A stretch of 64,000 nucleotides of DNA from Helicobacter enhydrae. Lineage in GTDB: Bacteria > Campylobacterota > Campylobacteria > Campylobacterales > Helicobacteraceae. Below are positions 44,120 to 51,547 of the stretch, one piece after another. Made by a program: the position numbers and the translations under genes. The notes beneath the pieces are model-generated. The model searched no databases. It had not been told where the DNA came from and was given only the letters and a program-made list of their open reading frames with translations. Each line of letters starts with the position of its first letter. The stretch's first letter is position 1. Location of the stretch: the NCBI RefSeq assembly GCF_001693335.1, contig NZ_CP016503.1:682001-746000 (forward strand), given 5' to 3'.

Positions 44120-45344
44120 AGCCAAAAAAACAACTTTCAGCATCCTTGCACTCTATATACTGAGCAATACTTTTTTTCTCTGCGTTTTGTTTAGCGTTTG
44201 GTATTTTGGGGAACTCAACACCCTCAAAACCCGCTCTTTTCACGATGTGGAGAATCTAGGCAAAAAACTAATATACATCGCCGCAAAACGCGGCAAATAC
44301 AGAGCCTACACTCGATCTTTGGAGGGACAAAAGGCACTTCTACAATCCGTCTCTTTGGAAGCAGGGTTTTTGGTGAGCGTCTTTGATGTCAATGGCACCT
44401 TGCTTTATAGCAATATGAAAATCAATCCCAAAGCAGTCCCACTAGAAAACGGGATTTATATCATCGACAATCACGCGATTCTGACTTCATTTGGACGCCC
44501 AAATTTTGAGCGAAAACTCCACCATCGCAACGAAGACAAATATCGTATCATCATAGATGGGGGTGACATCGCCACGCCTTTGTGGCAACTGCGTGTCAAG
44601 GTTTGGGGGTTGTTTTGCCTACTTGTGGTAATGATGAGCATTGTGGGCTTTTTTCTTGTGCGACTAGCCCTCAAGCCATTGCATCAAAAAATCCAAGATT
44701 TGGATTTGTTTATCAAAGATAGCACGCACGAAATCAACACCCCTGTGAGTATCTTGCAAATGAGTGTGAGTGGGATTGATGTCAATCAGCTCAACGACAA
44801 AGACAAAAAACGCTTCTCCTCTATCCTCATTGCCGCCAAAACACTAGAGAGCATTTATGATTCTTTGATTTATACGACATTTGGACAAATCCAAAATCAA
44901 TCCACCCAAATCCCAATGCAACAGCTCATCACAGAGAGGTTGGAATTTTTTGAAATACTTTTTGCACAAAAAAACATCTCTATCTCCTCCCAGCTTGCCC
45001 CACTCTCTCTTGATGCCAATCCCAAAAGTATCACGCTAGTTTTGGACAATCTTTTGAGCAACGCATACAAATACACGCCCAAAAATGGACTAGTGCAAAT
45101 CGCACTGCGACAAGAGGGCAAACAAGCCATACTCACCATCCAAGACAATGGCTATGGTATCAAAGAGGAAAATCTGCCTTATATTTTCCACAGATTCCAA
45201 AGGTTTGATCGTAGTAAGGGTGGATTTGGCTTGGGGCTGAATATCATCAAACAGATTTGCGATGAGTTCCACATCCACATCTCCTGCACAAGTCAAGTCG
45301 GTCAAGGTAGTGTTTTCACTCTCACATGGGATCTGCGATCTTAA
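44112..45344 (+). CDS. Sensor histidine kinase
   Basis: A 410-residue kinase with two membrane helices (about 8-31 and 163-185), a periplasmic sensor of about 130 residues, then the H-box with H206 in KDSTHEINTPVSI, N-box DNLLSNAYKYTP, and G boxes DNGYGI and GGFGLGLNI. ATG at 44112 overlaps the regulator gene and avoids an artificial 34-residue extension. The sensor part has two adjacent histidines (KLHHRNED), which could bind metal. A 28-base perfect palindrome spans the stop codon. Confidence 0.93.
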   Translation: MSEAKKTTFSILALYILSNTFFLCVLFSVWYFGELNTLKTRSFHDVENLGKKLIYIAAKRGKYRAYTRSLEGQKALLQSVSLEAGFLVSVFDVNGTLLYSNMKINPKAVPLENGIYIIDNHAILTSFGRPNFERKLHHRNEDKYRIIIDGGDIATPLWQLRVKVWGLFCLLVVMMSIVGFFLVRLALKPLHQKIQDLDLFIKDSTHEINTPVSILQMSVSGIDVNQLNDKDKKRFSSILIAAKTLESIYDSLIYTTFGQIQNQSTQIPMQQLITERLEFFEILFAQKNISISSQLAPLSLDANPKSITLVLDNLLSNAYKYTPKNGLVQIALRQEGKQAILTIQDNGYGIKEENLPYIFHRFQRFDRSKGGFGLGLNIIKQICDEFHIHISCTSQVGQGSVFTLTWDLRS

Positions 45345-45356
45345 GATCGCAGATCC
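45329..45356. terminator. 28-bp perfect palindrome across the kinase stop codon
   Basis: GGATCTGCGATCTT is followed immediately by its exact reverse complement, centred on TTAA of the stop codon. As RNA it would form a hairpin with a four-base loop, but no T run follows; a G9 tract begins 11 bases later. It could be a weak terminator or a protein-binding site. Confidence 0.5.
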
Positions 45357-45366
45357 GGACTTTCGA

Positions 45367-45375
45367 GGGGGGGGG
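45367..45375 (+). repeat. Homopolymer G9 tract downstream of the histidine kinase
   Basis: Nine G 23 bases after the kinase stop and about 95 bases before the -10 box of the next gene. It is followed by ACCCGCCCACCCGCCCC, which can pair partly with it. Confidence 0.8.
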
Positions 45376-45464
45376 ACCCGCCCACCCGCCCCTATTTGTT
45401 TTGTTGGATTGATGTTTTTTGTGGATTCTGATTGGTTTTGGAATCAGATTTGAATCCATAATTG

Positions 45465-45472
45465 AGGTATAA
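45465..45472 (+). promoter_or_regulatory. Promoter -10 region for the gene at 45501
   Basis: TTGAGGTATAATCA lies just upstream, with AAGGAG next to the ATG at 45501. Confidence 0.55.
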
Positions 45473-45500
45473 TCACTCATTCTTTTGTAAAGGAGTAAAA

Positions 45501-46082
45501 ATGTCAAACATTGTTGGTTCTATTAGATTGGCAGAGATGGTGAATAGTTTTTGGGATAATCGTGCAAAGAAGCAACTTGCAGAACAGATTGTGGAGATTG
45601 AGGGGATTTTGGCAAGTGATGATTATTTTGGGTGGTTGGTTAAGAATGATAAGATGGGATACCTTAGGGCGTTGTCTAAAGCTAAGTATGTGTTTAGGGG
45701 GTTGAATCGTGATGATGTGTATGATGGGATGATTGATAATGAGGGGATTAATCCTGAGTTTGTGGCAATGGTTGAGGAGTTTTATTATAATGAGATCAGA
45801 CGCAATGCGAATATTGTGGATTTGAAGTTGGCAAGATATAATGCTTTGAGGGATGCGTTGATTGAGAGAACCGAGAATGATAAAACAGCCTATGTCGATT
45901 ATGCTCAAATTGAATTTAACATCACAAGAGCTGAAATGTTTGAAAAAGTCAAAAAGAATGAGTTTGTGTTTGTTAAGGCAGTTGCAAATGATACTTGGTA
46001 TATTCTCAAGAAAGATAGATACAAAAAAGGCATTGAAACAAACACAGCATTTCTAAATTATCCACTCGAGCTTTGCTCCTAA
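45501..46082 (+). CDS. Hypothetical protein, 193 aa
   Basis: A soluble, charged protein starting MSNIVGSIRLAEMVNSFWDN, with many D/E/K residues and predicted helices; no signal peptide or membrane segment. A family is not recognised. The ATG at 45501 is chosen for its AAGGAG and upstream TATAAT; an in-frame ATG 39 bases earlier lies in the promoter. The first two thirds of the coding strand are rich in G and T and poor in C (many GAT, TTG, GGG codons), unlike the C-rich neighbours, a hint of separate origin. It is convergent with the next gene at a distance of about ten bases. Confidence 0.75.
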   Translation: MSNIVGSIRLAEMVNSFWDNRAKKQLAEQIVEIEGILASDDYFGWLVKNDKMGYLRALSKAKYVFRGLNRDDVYDGMIDNEGINPEFVAMVEEFYYNEIRRNANIVDLKLARYNALRDALIERTENDKTAYVDYAQIEFNITRAEMFEKVKKNEFVFVKAVANDTWYILKKDRYKKGIETNTAFLNYPLELCS

Positions 46083-46092
46083 TCTTATTTAA

Positions 46093-46803
46093 TTAGGGGA
46101 TTGTGGGAATTCCACTTCCCCCTGCTCCACCATTATTTGGTATATTATTCCCCACCATATTGCTGTTTTGGCGGTTGTTTTGGAATACGCTTGTGATTTT
46201 TTTGAGGTTTTGTATATGTTTTCCATACGGGGTGACAGAGGCGAAATTGTTGAGTGCGTTGCCAATGGCGTTGGATACTGATTCTGCTCCTGCAAGTGTT
46301 CTTGCTGCGTCAGCTCCACCTAGTGCGTAGGCTGCGGCTGAACTGACATACCCCATATTGACAGTGTAGCCTCCTGAGATAGAGAGAGCGGAGGAGACAT
46401 TGCCTGAGACATCGGGTCGATTTGGGGAGACTGCGAGATTGAATTGTCCTAAGCCACCAAATCCTGAAATGTTTGTGCCTGTGGTGTTTTGAGCAAAGAT
46501 TTTGTAGGCTTGGGTTTTATCATTGCTGGCAAGGGCTTGTTGGATTCTTTGAGAAGTTGCAGGGGAGAGTTTTGCAAGGTTTGAGAGTTCTTGGACGACA
46601 TTTGAATTATCCATTGATTGTCCTAGTCCGACTAGTTTGTTGGCATCATTCATTCCTGCAAATGTTGCTCCTCTTTGTGCAACTTGACTGAGATTGCCAG
46701 TTTGTGAAACTGCTCCAAGTTTTTGAGCACCATCTAGGGATGAGCTTGCTGTAGAATAACGCATTGCGTCTAAAGCACCTGCTGTATTGGAAATTTTTCG
46801 CAT
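46093..46803 (-). CDS. Downstream part of an amber-interrupted membrane-anchored protein
   Basis: 236 residues from the first Met, rich in Ala, Asn, Ser and Gly, ending in an Asn/Gly/Pro-rich tail (NNGGAGGSG). The frame continues upstream without a break for eight more codons to a single TAG at 46828-46830, and beyond it into the 40-codon ORF with a good ribosome site and a membrane helix. The two together look like one protein of about 285 residues with an N-terminal anchor. A Gly/Asn tail of this kind recalls TrbL-like conjugation proteins, but I cannot assign a family. Confidence 0.55.
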   Translation of the reverse strand: MRKISNTAGALDAMRYSTASSSLDGAQKLGAVSQTGNLSQVAQRGATFAGMNDANKLVGLGQSMDNSNVVQELSNLAKLSPATSQRIQQALASNDKTQAYKIFAQNTTGTNISGFGGLGQFNLAVSPNRPDVSGNVSSALSISGGYTVNMGYVSSAAAYALGGADAARTLAGAESVSNAIGNALNNFASVTPYGKHIQNLKKITSVFQNNRQNSNMVGNNIPNNGGAGGSGIPTIP

Positions 46804-46827
46804 TGCGTCGTAAGAATATTTAGGATC

Positions 46828-46950
46828 CTAGTCCTTTTTCTTTTTTTGGTTGTTTTTGCAGATCCGTAAGACTATTGCAGTATAGTAGAATGGATCTAAG
46901 AAGCCTTGCACAAATAATATTGTGCAAACTATAAAAATAAATAGCTCCAT
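46828..46950 (-). CDS. Small membrane ORF, 40 aa, upstream part of the amber-interrupted gene
   Basis: Starts MELFIFIVCTILFVQGFLD after AAGGAAACA, giving one hydrophobic helix and a basic tail NNQKKKKD, then TAG. The same frame continues directly into the 236-residue ORF at 46093-46803. It can be read as an independent 40-residue membrane peptide, as the N-terminus of a gene broken by a nonsense mutation, or as a readthrough product. Confidence 0.55.
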   Translation of the reverse strand: MELFIFIVCTILFVQGFLDPFYYTAIVLRICKNNQKKKKD

Positions 46951-47100
46951 TTGTTTCCTTGATATATAAATTAATAATAAGTTGTATTTTGGCAGTGGTT
47001 TTAAGGAATGGAGTTTTGGTATTTGGTTGCTAGGGGCGTTTAAAATAGCATTAACTTGGGGGCTTGGGTGGAATTGCCGCTCCACTAAGGGAAATTTGCA

Positions 47101-47114
47101 CTCCTCGAAAGGAG
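47101..47114 (+). promoter_or_regulatory. SD-masking hairpin before the 34-aa peptide
   Basis: CTCCT pairs with AGGAG around CGAA, hiding part of the AGGAGG ribosome site ten bases before the ATG, the same design as in the three toxin leaders but with different sequence. Confidence 0.6.
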
Positions 47115-47123
47115 GAGCACGCA

Positions 47124-47228
47124 ATGAACACAACGCCAATTATAGCACTGCTATTATGCCTTATTTTAATAACAAAAAGCATTTTAGCAGTTGGGAGCTT
47201 TTGGCTCCCTGTTGTTTTCACTCCCTGA
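47124..47228 (+). CDS. Toxin-like hydrophobic peptide, 34 aa
   Basis: Starts MNTTPIIALLLCLILITKSI and ends PVVFTP: one strongly hydrophobic helix with few charges. It has AGGAGG upstream, masked by a hairpin. On the opposite strand an extended -10, TGCTATAAT (47139-47147), lies inside the ORF and would send an RNA across the start codon and ribosome site. That layout fits a type I toxin with a cis antisense regulator. Evidence is weaker than for the three-copy family because only one copy exists here, and a GC-rich hairpin sits in its second half. Confidence 0.55.
   Translation: MNTTPIIALLLCLILITKSILAVGSFWLPVVFTP
47139..47147 (-). promoter_or_regulatory. Extended -10 for an antisense RNA over the 34-aa ORF start
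   Basis: TGCTATAAT on the minus strand, start expected near 47132, reading towards and over the ATG and the SD hairpin. Confidence 0.5.
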
Positions 47229-47317
47229 TTCTAATTGCTCATCACCCCACAAACACTTGTCTATGGATACTTCAAAGATTGAGAGAGTAAGTACAAAACA
47301 TCTATCGCTCCTAATGT

Positions 47318-47497
47318 TTATTTGGTTTCAATAAGGGCTGGGGTATTGCCTCCTTGAGAGTGCTCAATCTCACGCATTTGATATTGGTTTGCCCAATACA
47401 TTATGACACACACGATGACAATCAACAAAAAATCAATCTTTCTTAACCTCAATCCCCTGCAAAAAAAACAAGGTTTTTTTTCTCTTTCCTTTTTCAT
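47318..47497 (-). CDS. Small membrane protein with CFFC motif, 59 aa
   Basis: A 59-residue ORF starting MKKEREKKPCFFCRGLRLRK, then one membrane helix (about IDFLLIVIVCVIMYWAN) and a polar tail ending LIETK. Its ribosome site TAGGAG is formed by the stop codon of the upstream phosphoesterase gene, so the two are tightly coupled. The CFFC pair on a basic N-terminal cytoplasmic segment could bind zinc or form a disulfide. No family is recognised. Confidence 0.75.
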   Translation of the reverse strand: MKKEREKKPCFFCRGLRLRKIDFLLIVIVCVIMYWANQYQMREIEHSQGGNTPALIETK

Positions 47498-47504
47498 ACA
47501 GCTC

Positions 47505-48314
47505 CTAAATTACAATCGCCTCTAATGTCGGCAACCATTTTTGCAAATAACGCAACTTGAACGCTCGTTTTACGCGTGTGTTTTCAAGCTCAACAATCAC
47601 CATTTGGAATATGACTTTTGAACTCTCGCTCACTTCAAATTTCCCCACCCCCACACCATTCAAAGCTCTCTGAATCGGTGCTTTGGGATCCATTCCAATC
47701 ACACTATCAAAAGCCCCGCACATCCCAATATCACTCACATAAAAACTCCCATCCTCAATCATCAAATCATCAGTGCCGATATGCGTATGCGTGCCAAAAA
47801 TCGCAGACACCTCTCCTTTGAGCATTTCAAACATTGTGCGTTTTTCACTTGTTGCCTCAGCGTGAAAATCAATGATAATATTTGCAACCCCCTGCTCTTT
47901 GAGCTTTGCAATAGTTTCTTTGGCGCACAAAAAAGCGTTTTGGCAATGAGGCATTCCAAAATGCCCCATAAGATTTAGCACCGCAATTTTTTCATCGCAA
48001 ATCTCACCCACAAAAACCCCACTGCCAGGAAGTAATGGTGAAGCATTGTGTGGGCGTAAAATGCGTGTGTGATGTTGTAAATACGCAAAAGCGTCTTTTT
48101 TGTCGAAGCTATGATTCCCACCTGTAATGACATCCACACCGCTTTTGAGCAAAAACTCTATATGTTCGTGTGTGATTCCAAAACCGTGCGAAGCATTTTC
48201 CCCATTTGCAATGACAAAATCTACTTTGTATTGTTGTTTGATTTGTGGAAGTAGTTGGGCAAGTAAAACCCTAGCAGGTTTTCCAACAATATCGCCAATC
48301 AGTCCAAGCGTCAT
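47505..48314 (-). CDS. YmdB-family metallophosphoesterase
   Basis: A 269-residue calcineurin-like phosphoesterase of the YmdB (TIGR00282) family; characterised members hydrolyse 2',3'-cyclic nucleotides. The metal-ligand series is visible: GDIVG, NGENASHG, GGNHSFD, DFHAEATSEK and GTHTHIGTDD. The length is usual. It has no signal peptide, so it is cytoplasmic. It is followed by the small CFFC membrane protein in the same unit; rpsI lies upstream. Confidence 0.93.
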   Translation of the reverse strand: MTLGLIGDIVGKPARVLLAQLLPQIKQQYKVDFVIANGENASHGFGITHEHIEFLLKSGVDVITGGNHSFDKKDAFAYLQHHTRILRPHNASPLLPGSGVFVGEICDEKIAVLNLMGHFGMPHCQNAFLCAKETIAKLKEQGVANIIIDFHAEATSEKRTMFEMLKGEVSAIFGTHTHIGTDDLMIEDGSFYVSDIGMCGAFDSVIGMDPKAPIQRALNGVGVGKFEVSESSKVIFQMVIVELENTRVKRAFKLRYLQKWLPTLEAIVI

Positions 48315-48349
48315 ATCAAAATCCTACGCACAAAGGCGTAAGAAAGAAA

Positions 48350-48739
48350 TTATCTCTTTGAGAATTGTGGGCTTCTTCTTGCCTTGCGTTTTCCGTATTT
48401 TTTACGCTCAACAACCCTAGAATCACGAGTAAGCAAACCTTTTGGTTTCAAAATAGCACGAAATGCAATATCGTATTGATTGAGTGCTTTTGAGATCCCA
48501 TGTCTCAATGCCTCTGCTTGTGCAGAATAACCACCACCAAAAGCAACTGCGACAATATCTACAGATTTTTCTTGTTTTGTCAAAACAAGAGGTTGCATCA
48601 CTTTCATTTTGATTGCCTCGTGTCCTCCAAGCCAAGTGTCCAAGCTCTCACCATTGATACTAAGTTTCCCACTTCCATTTTGTAACCAAACTTTAGCAAT
48701 CGCTGTTTTTCTTTTTCCTGTTGCATAAACTTTTGCCAT
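48350..48739 (-). CDS. rpsI: 30S ribosomal protein S9
   Basis: A 129-residue S9 with N-terminal [15 protein letters not shown] and the conserved basic C-terminus ending [11 protein letters not shown], whose last residues contact P-site tRNA. It lies ten bases after rplM, the universal pairing. Confidence 0.98.
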   Translation of the reverse strand: MAKVYATGKRKTAIAKVWLQNGSGKLSINGESLDTWLGGHEAIKMKVMQPLVLTKQEKSVDIVAVAFGGGYSAQAEALRHGISKALNQYDIAFRAILKPKGLLTRDSRVVERKKYGKRKARRSPQFSKR

Positions 48740-48749
48740 CTTAACTCCC

Positions 48750-49169
48750 TTACTTTGTCATTTGTGCAGTATGAGGATGCTCACTTCCTCGATAAACCTT
48801 GAGCTTCTTGAGCATTGCGCGTCCCAATTTTGTCTTGGGCAACATTCCACGCACGGCTAGATGATAAAGTTTTTCTGGATTCTTTTCTAGCATCTCTTTG
48901 AGAGTTTTGCTTTTGGTGCTTCCAAAATAACCTGAATGTGTGAAGTATTCTTTATCTTCGAGTTTCAATCCTGTGAATTTTGCTTCAGCGGCATTGATCA
49001 CCACTACAAAATCACCACAATCCAAATGTGGAGTGAAACACGCTTTGTGCTTTCCTCTAAGATATGTTGCCACCTCTGTGATAAGACGACCAAATACCTT
49101 ATCCTTTGCATCAAGAACAATCCATTTGCGATCAATCTGATCTTCCTTTGCAATTTTTGTTATTTCCAT
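48750..49169 (-). CDS. rplM: 50S ribosomal protein L13
   Basis: A 139-residue L13. The start [10 protein letters not shown] is chosen because it fits the family N-terminus followed by [16 protein letters not shown]; an upstream in-frame ATG would add 14 unrelated residues. AAGG lies before this start. The conserved VAVRGMLPK-type motif ([17 protein letters not shown]) is present. First gene of the rplM-rpsI operon. Confidence 0.97.
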   Translation of the reverse strand: MEITKIAKEDQIDRKWIVLDAKDKVFGRLITEVATYLRGKHKACFTPHLDCGDFVVVINAAEAKFTGLKLEDKEYFTHSGYFGSTKSKTLKEMLEKNPEKLYHLAVRGMLPKTKLGRAMLKKLKVYRGSEHPHTAQMTK

Positions 49170-49263
49170 TGTCTTGCCTTTCATCAAAATAAAATTTTTA
49201 TAACAAAGCACGGATTTTATTATATATCATCTTAAATATCTCTTAAATTAAGTAAAAAATAAG

Positions 49264-49740
49264 CTACTTAATCACATTATGATCGTTAAAATAACGCCGT
49301 TCTTGATATTCCAAAAGCCTTTTGGTCTCAACAGGGAGGCTAAACTCTTCTTCATACGCTTTTTTGACAATCATTGTAATGCGTGCCAACTCCAAATCCA
49401 CACCCTCCAAAACATCAAGCACAATGCCAAACATTTGAATATTTTGCACAATTATTTCATAGGCTTTTTGTCGGTTTTCTTTAAACGCTTCTTCATTTTT
49501 GAGATACTTTTTGACTTTCATCAAAATACGCTTAAACACCAAGTTTGCCAGATATTTTGAGCGAATTTGTGCAAAAACAATCTTGCGTGCATTTTTTAGA
49601 CATTGTTCAGAATTCTCCGAACCAATGCAAATCAAAATAGGAAGTAGAAAAATCAATCTATCCACTTCTGTTCCTAATGCACGAGTTCTCCATTTGATAA
49701 ACAAAGCCTCAAAAAAACCAACTCGCATTTTGATCAGCAT
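49264..49740 (-). CDS. Hypothetical protein, 158 aa, coupled to argB
   Basis: A 158-residue soluble, mostly helical protein. Its start overlaps the argB stop (ATGCTGA). An alternative Met five residues in is also possible. Basic and Leu/Ile-rich, with no signal peptide or clear motif. I do not recognise the family. Position suggests only co-expression with arginine synthesis. Confidence 0.75.
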   Translation of the reverse strand: MLIKMRVGFFEALFIKWRTRALGTEVDRLIFLLPILICIGSENSEQCLKNARKIVFAQIRSKYLANLVFKRILMKVKKYLKNEEAFKENRQKAYEIIVQNIQMFGIVLDVLEGVDLELARITMIVKKAYEEEFSLPVETKRLLEYQERRYFNDHNVIK

Positions 49741-50579
49741 AAAACGATCTCACTTCCAATGCCACCACTTGTAAAAAGCTCAAGCAATAAACTATGCTCC
49801 ACTCTACCATCGACAATATGCACCTTTTTCACCCCCGCATTCAAGCACTCCACACAAGCCAAGATTTTTGGAATCATTCCACCACTAATCACGCCCTCAT
49901 CAATCAAACCCCCAACTTCTGAAGTCTTGATACTTTTGAGCAATGAGCCATTTTGATCTAGCACCCCTTGCGTATCGGTCAAAAAAATCACTTTGTCGGC
50001 TTTGAGAGCTTTGGCGATCTCACAAGTCGCTTCATCGGCATTGACATTATAGGAGTTGCCATTATCATCTCCAGAGACAGGCGAAATCACAGGCACAATC
50101 CCACCTTGAAGCAATGCCTCCAACATCTCAATATTACTTCCGATGATCTCCCCAGTCAAGCCAAATCTACCCCCACTTTTTGCCCTAGCATTGAGCAGAG
50201 AGGAATCTTTGCCACTGATACCCACTGCCTTCACCCCATTGAGTGTCAGAAAATAAGCCAACTCTTTGTTGATTTGCCCACTCAAAACCATTTCCACAAC
50301 TTCCATACACTCCGCAGAAGTGACACGCAAACCATCGACAAACTCACTTGCGATTCCAAAAATCTCCAAAACCTCATTGATCCTTTTGCCACCACCATGC
50401 ACGATGATCGGGCAAATCCCAAGCATATACAACATCACAATGTCTTTGGCAAATTGTTTTTTTAGTTCGGGATTGAGCTGTGCAGATCCCCCATACTTGA
50501 TCACCATACGACTTCCACGAAAGTTTTTGATAAAAGGAAGTGCATCAAGCAAAATCTCAGCTGTCATCAAGCGATTCAT
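49734..50579 (-). CDS. argB: Acetylglutamate kinase
   Basis: A 281-residue amino-acid kinase performing the second step of arginine synthesis. The phosphate-binding N-terminal motif VIKYGGSAQ, the glycine loop VHGGGKRINE, and the substrate segment NVNADEAT with the nucleotide site FLTDTQGVL are visible. ATG at 50579 follows TTAGGA; a longer frame adds 33 residues unlike the family. Met5 is a less likely start. Confidence 0.95.
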   Translation of the reverse strand: MNRLMTAEILLDALPFIKNFRGSRMVIKYGGSAQLNPELKKQFAKDIVMLYMLGICPIIVHGGGKRINEVLEIFGIASEFVDGLRVTSAECMEVVEMVLSGQINKELAYFLTLNGVKAVGISGKDSSLLNARAKSGGRFGLTGEIIGSNIEMLEALLQGGIVPVISPVSGDDNGNSYNVNADEATCEIAKALKADKVIFLTDTQGVLDQNGSLLKSIKTSEVGGLIDEGVISGGMIPKILACVECLNAGVKKVHIVDGRVEHSLLLELFTSGGIGSEIVLC

Positions 50580-50889
50580 TGTTTGTCCTAAGTTGAAAAT
50601 TTTTGGATTATATCGCAAACTACAATGCGAACCGAAAAGTTTTTGCAATGGCTCAAATATTTCACTAATCAAAAACATCGATACAAACCCAATGCCAAAA
50701 TCAAATGACTAAAATCTCAAAAATCAATTCAGACAGGCTGCCTCAAGCTTGAAGTTTGATTCTGTTTTTAAAGTTGGCTTGAGAGATTATGCTCTTTGGC
50801 AATTCTAGAATCTCTTAGTTTCTTTTTTTGGAGTTGCTTTTTCAGAAGCACACTTCTTAGTCATTGAAGCTTGCTTTGCTTTTTTCTAT

Positions 50890-50960
50890 AAGGGGGACAA
50901 GGGGGTTTATTGCGAGGCACCCCCCTTATCCCCCTTAAAATCCCCCAAACCCCTGCCCGC
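50890..50960. repeat. G4 unit B, copy 3
   Basis: The minus strand of 50920-50953 carries G runs of 4, 5, 5 and 6 with spacers 3, 7 and 4. The paired arm AAGGGGGACAAGGGGG begins at 50890. Confidence 0.8.
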
Positions 50961-51139
50961 TTTTTGTGTGTTACCCACATTAACTTGACTTTGTTTTGAT
51001 TCCTTGGTGTTTCAAGTTTGTTTTTTAGAATCTCTTTGCAAACTCTCAAAAAACCCTAAAAAATACAAAAACCCTCACTAAGCTATAAAGGCAATGAAAA
51101 CCGCCTCCTAAACCAACCTTGTAGGACCCAAAAAGATTC

Positions 51140-51246
51140 CAAGTCAATGTAATCTTGAACGAGCCTTGCTAATGCAATGCTGGGGTTATGGGGGTTGTTA
51201 AGGGGGATAAGGGGAACGCTTGCTATAAGTTCCCCTTGCCCCCCTT
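51140..51246. repeat. G4 unit A, copy 4
   Basis: The plus-strand quadruplex motif is at 51182-51214, identical in pattern to copies 1 and 2. The overlapping inverted repeat ends in the C-rich arm at 51229-51246. Confidence 0.8.
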
Positions 51247-51547
51247 AAGAGAGATCCTAGGGGATTCTAGAATTGTATAAAGGGTGGTTTGCTCAAGCCA
51301 ACTTGAAAAGAAGTATTCAAGTCAAGCTTAAGAAACTAGAAAATGTGCTTTTGCCAAAGTAAAGCCTAAACAAAGAATCTAAGAGATTCTAGAATCACCA
51401 CAAATCAACTCCTTCAAGCCTTTGGCAAAATCAATCAAAAATCGCTATAGCAAATCCCAAACACAATGCACTTCTGCAAGGATTGAATTTTTACTTCAAA
51501 CAATGTAAAATGGCAGCTCTCAAACCCCAAACCACTAAGGAAATAGA

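Larger units (their letters stand above)
50735..51400. repeat. Repeat field R3: partial direct copy of R1 without a toxin locus
   Basis: Contains a diverged 119-base module, unit B, unit A and the trailing GGATTCTAGAATTG block in the same orientation as at 2440-3070. No toxin ORF or its promoters were found here. No gene is seen between argB and flhA. Confidence 0.8.

Noticed and set aside
47193-47210. GGGAGC/GCTCCC hairpin followed by T-rich sequence as a terminator
   Set aside because: It lies inside the 34-residue ORF; it could end an mRNA only if the ORF is not translated. Left unassigned and counted as a doubt on that ORF.
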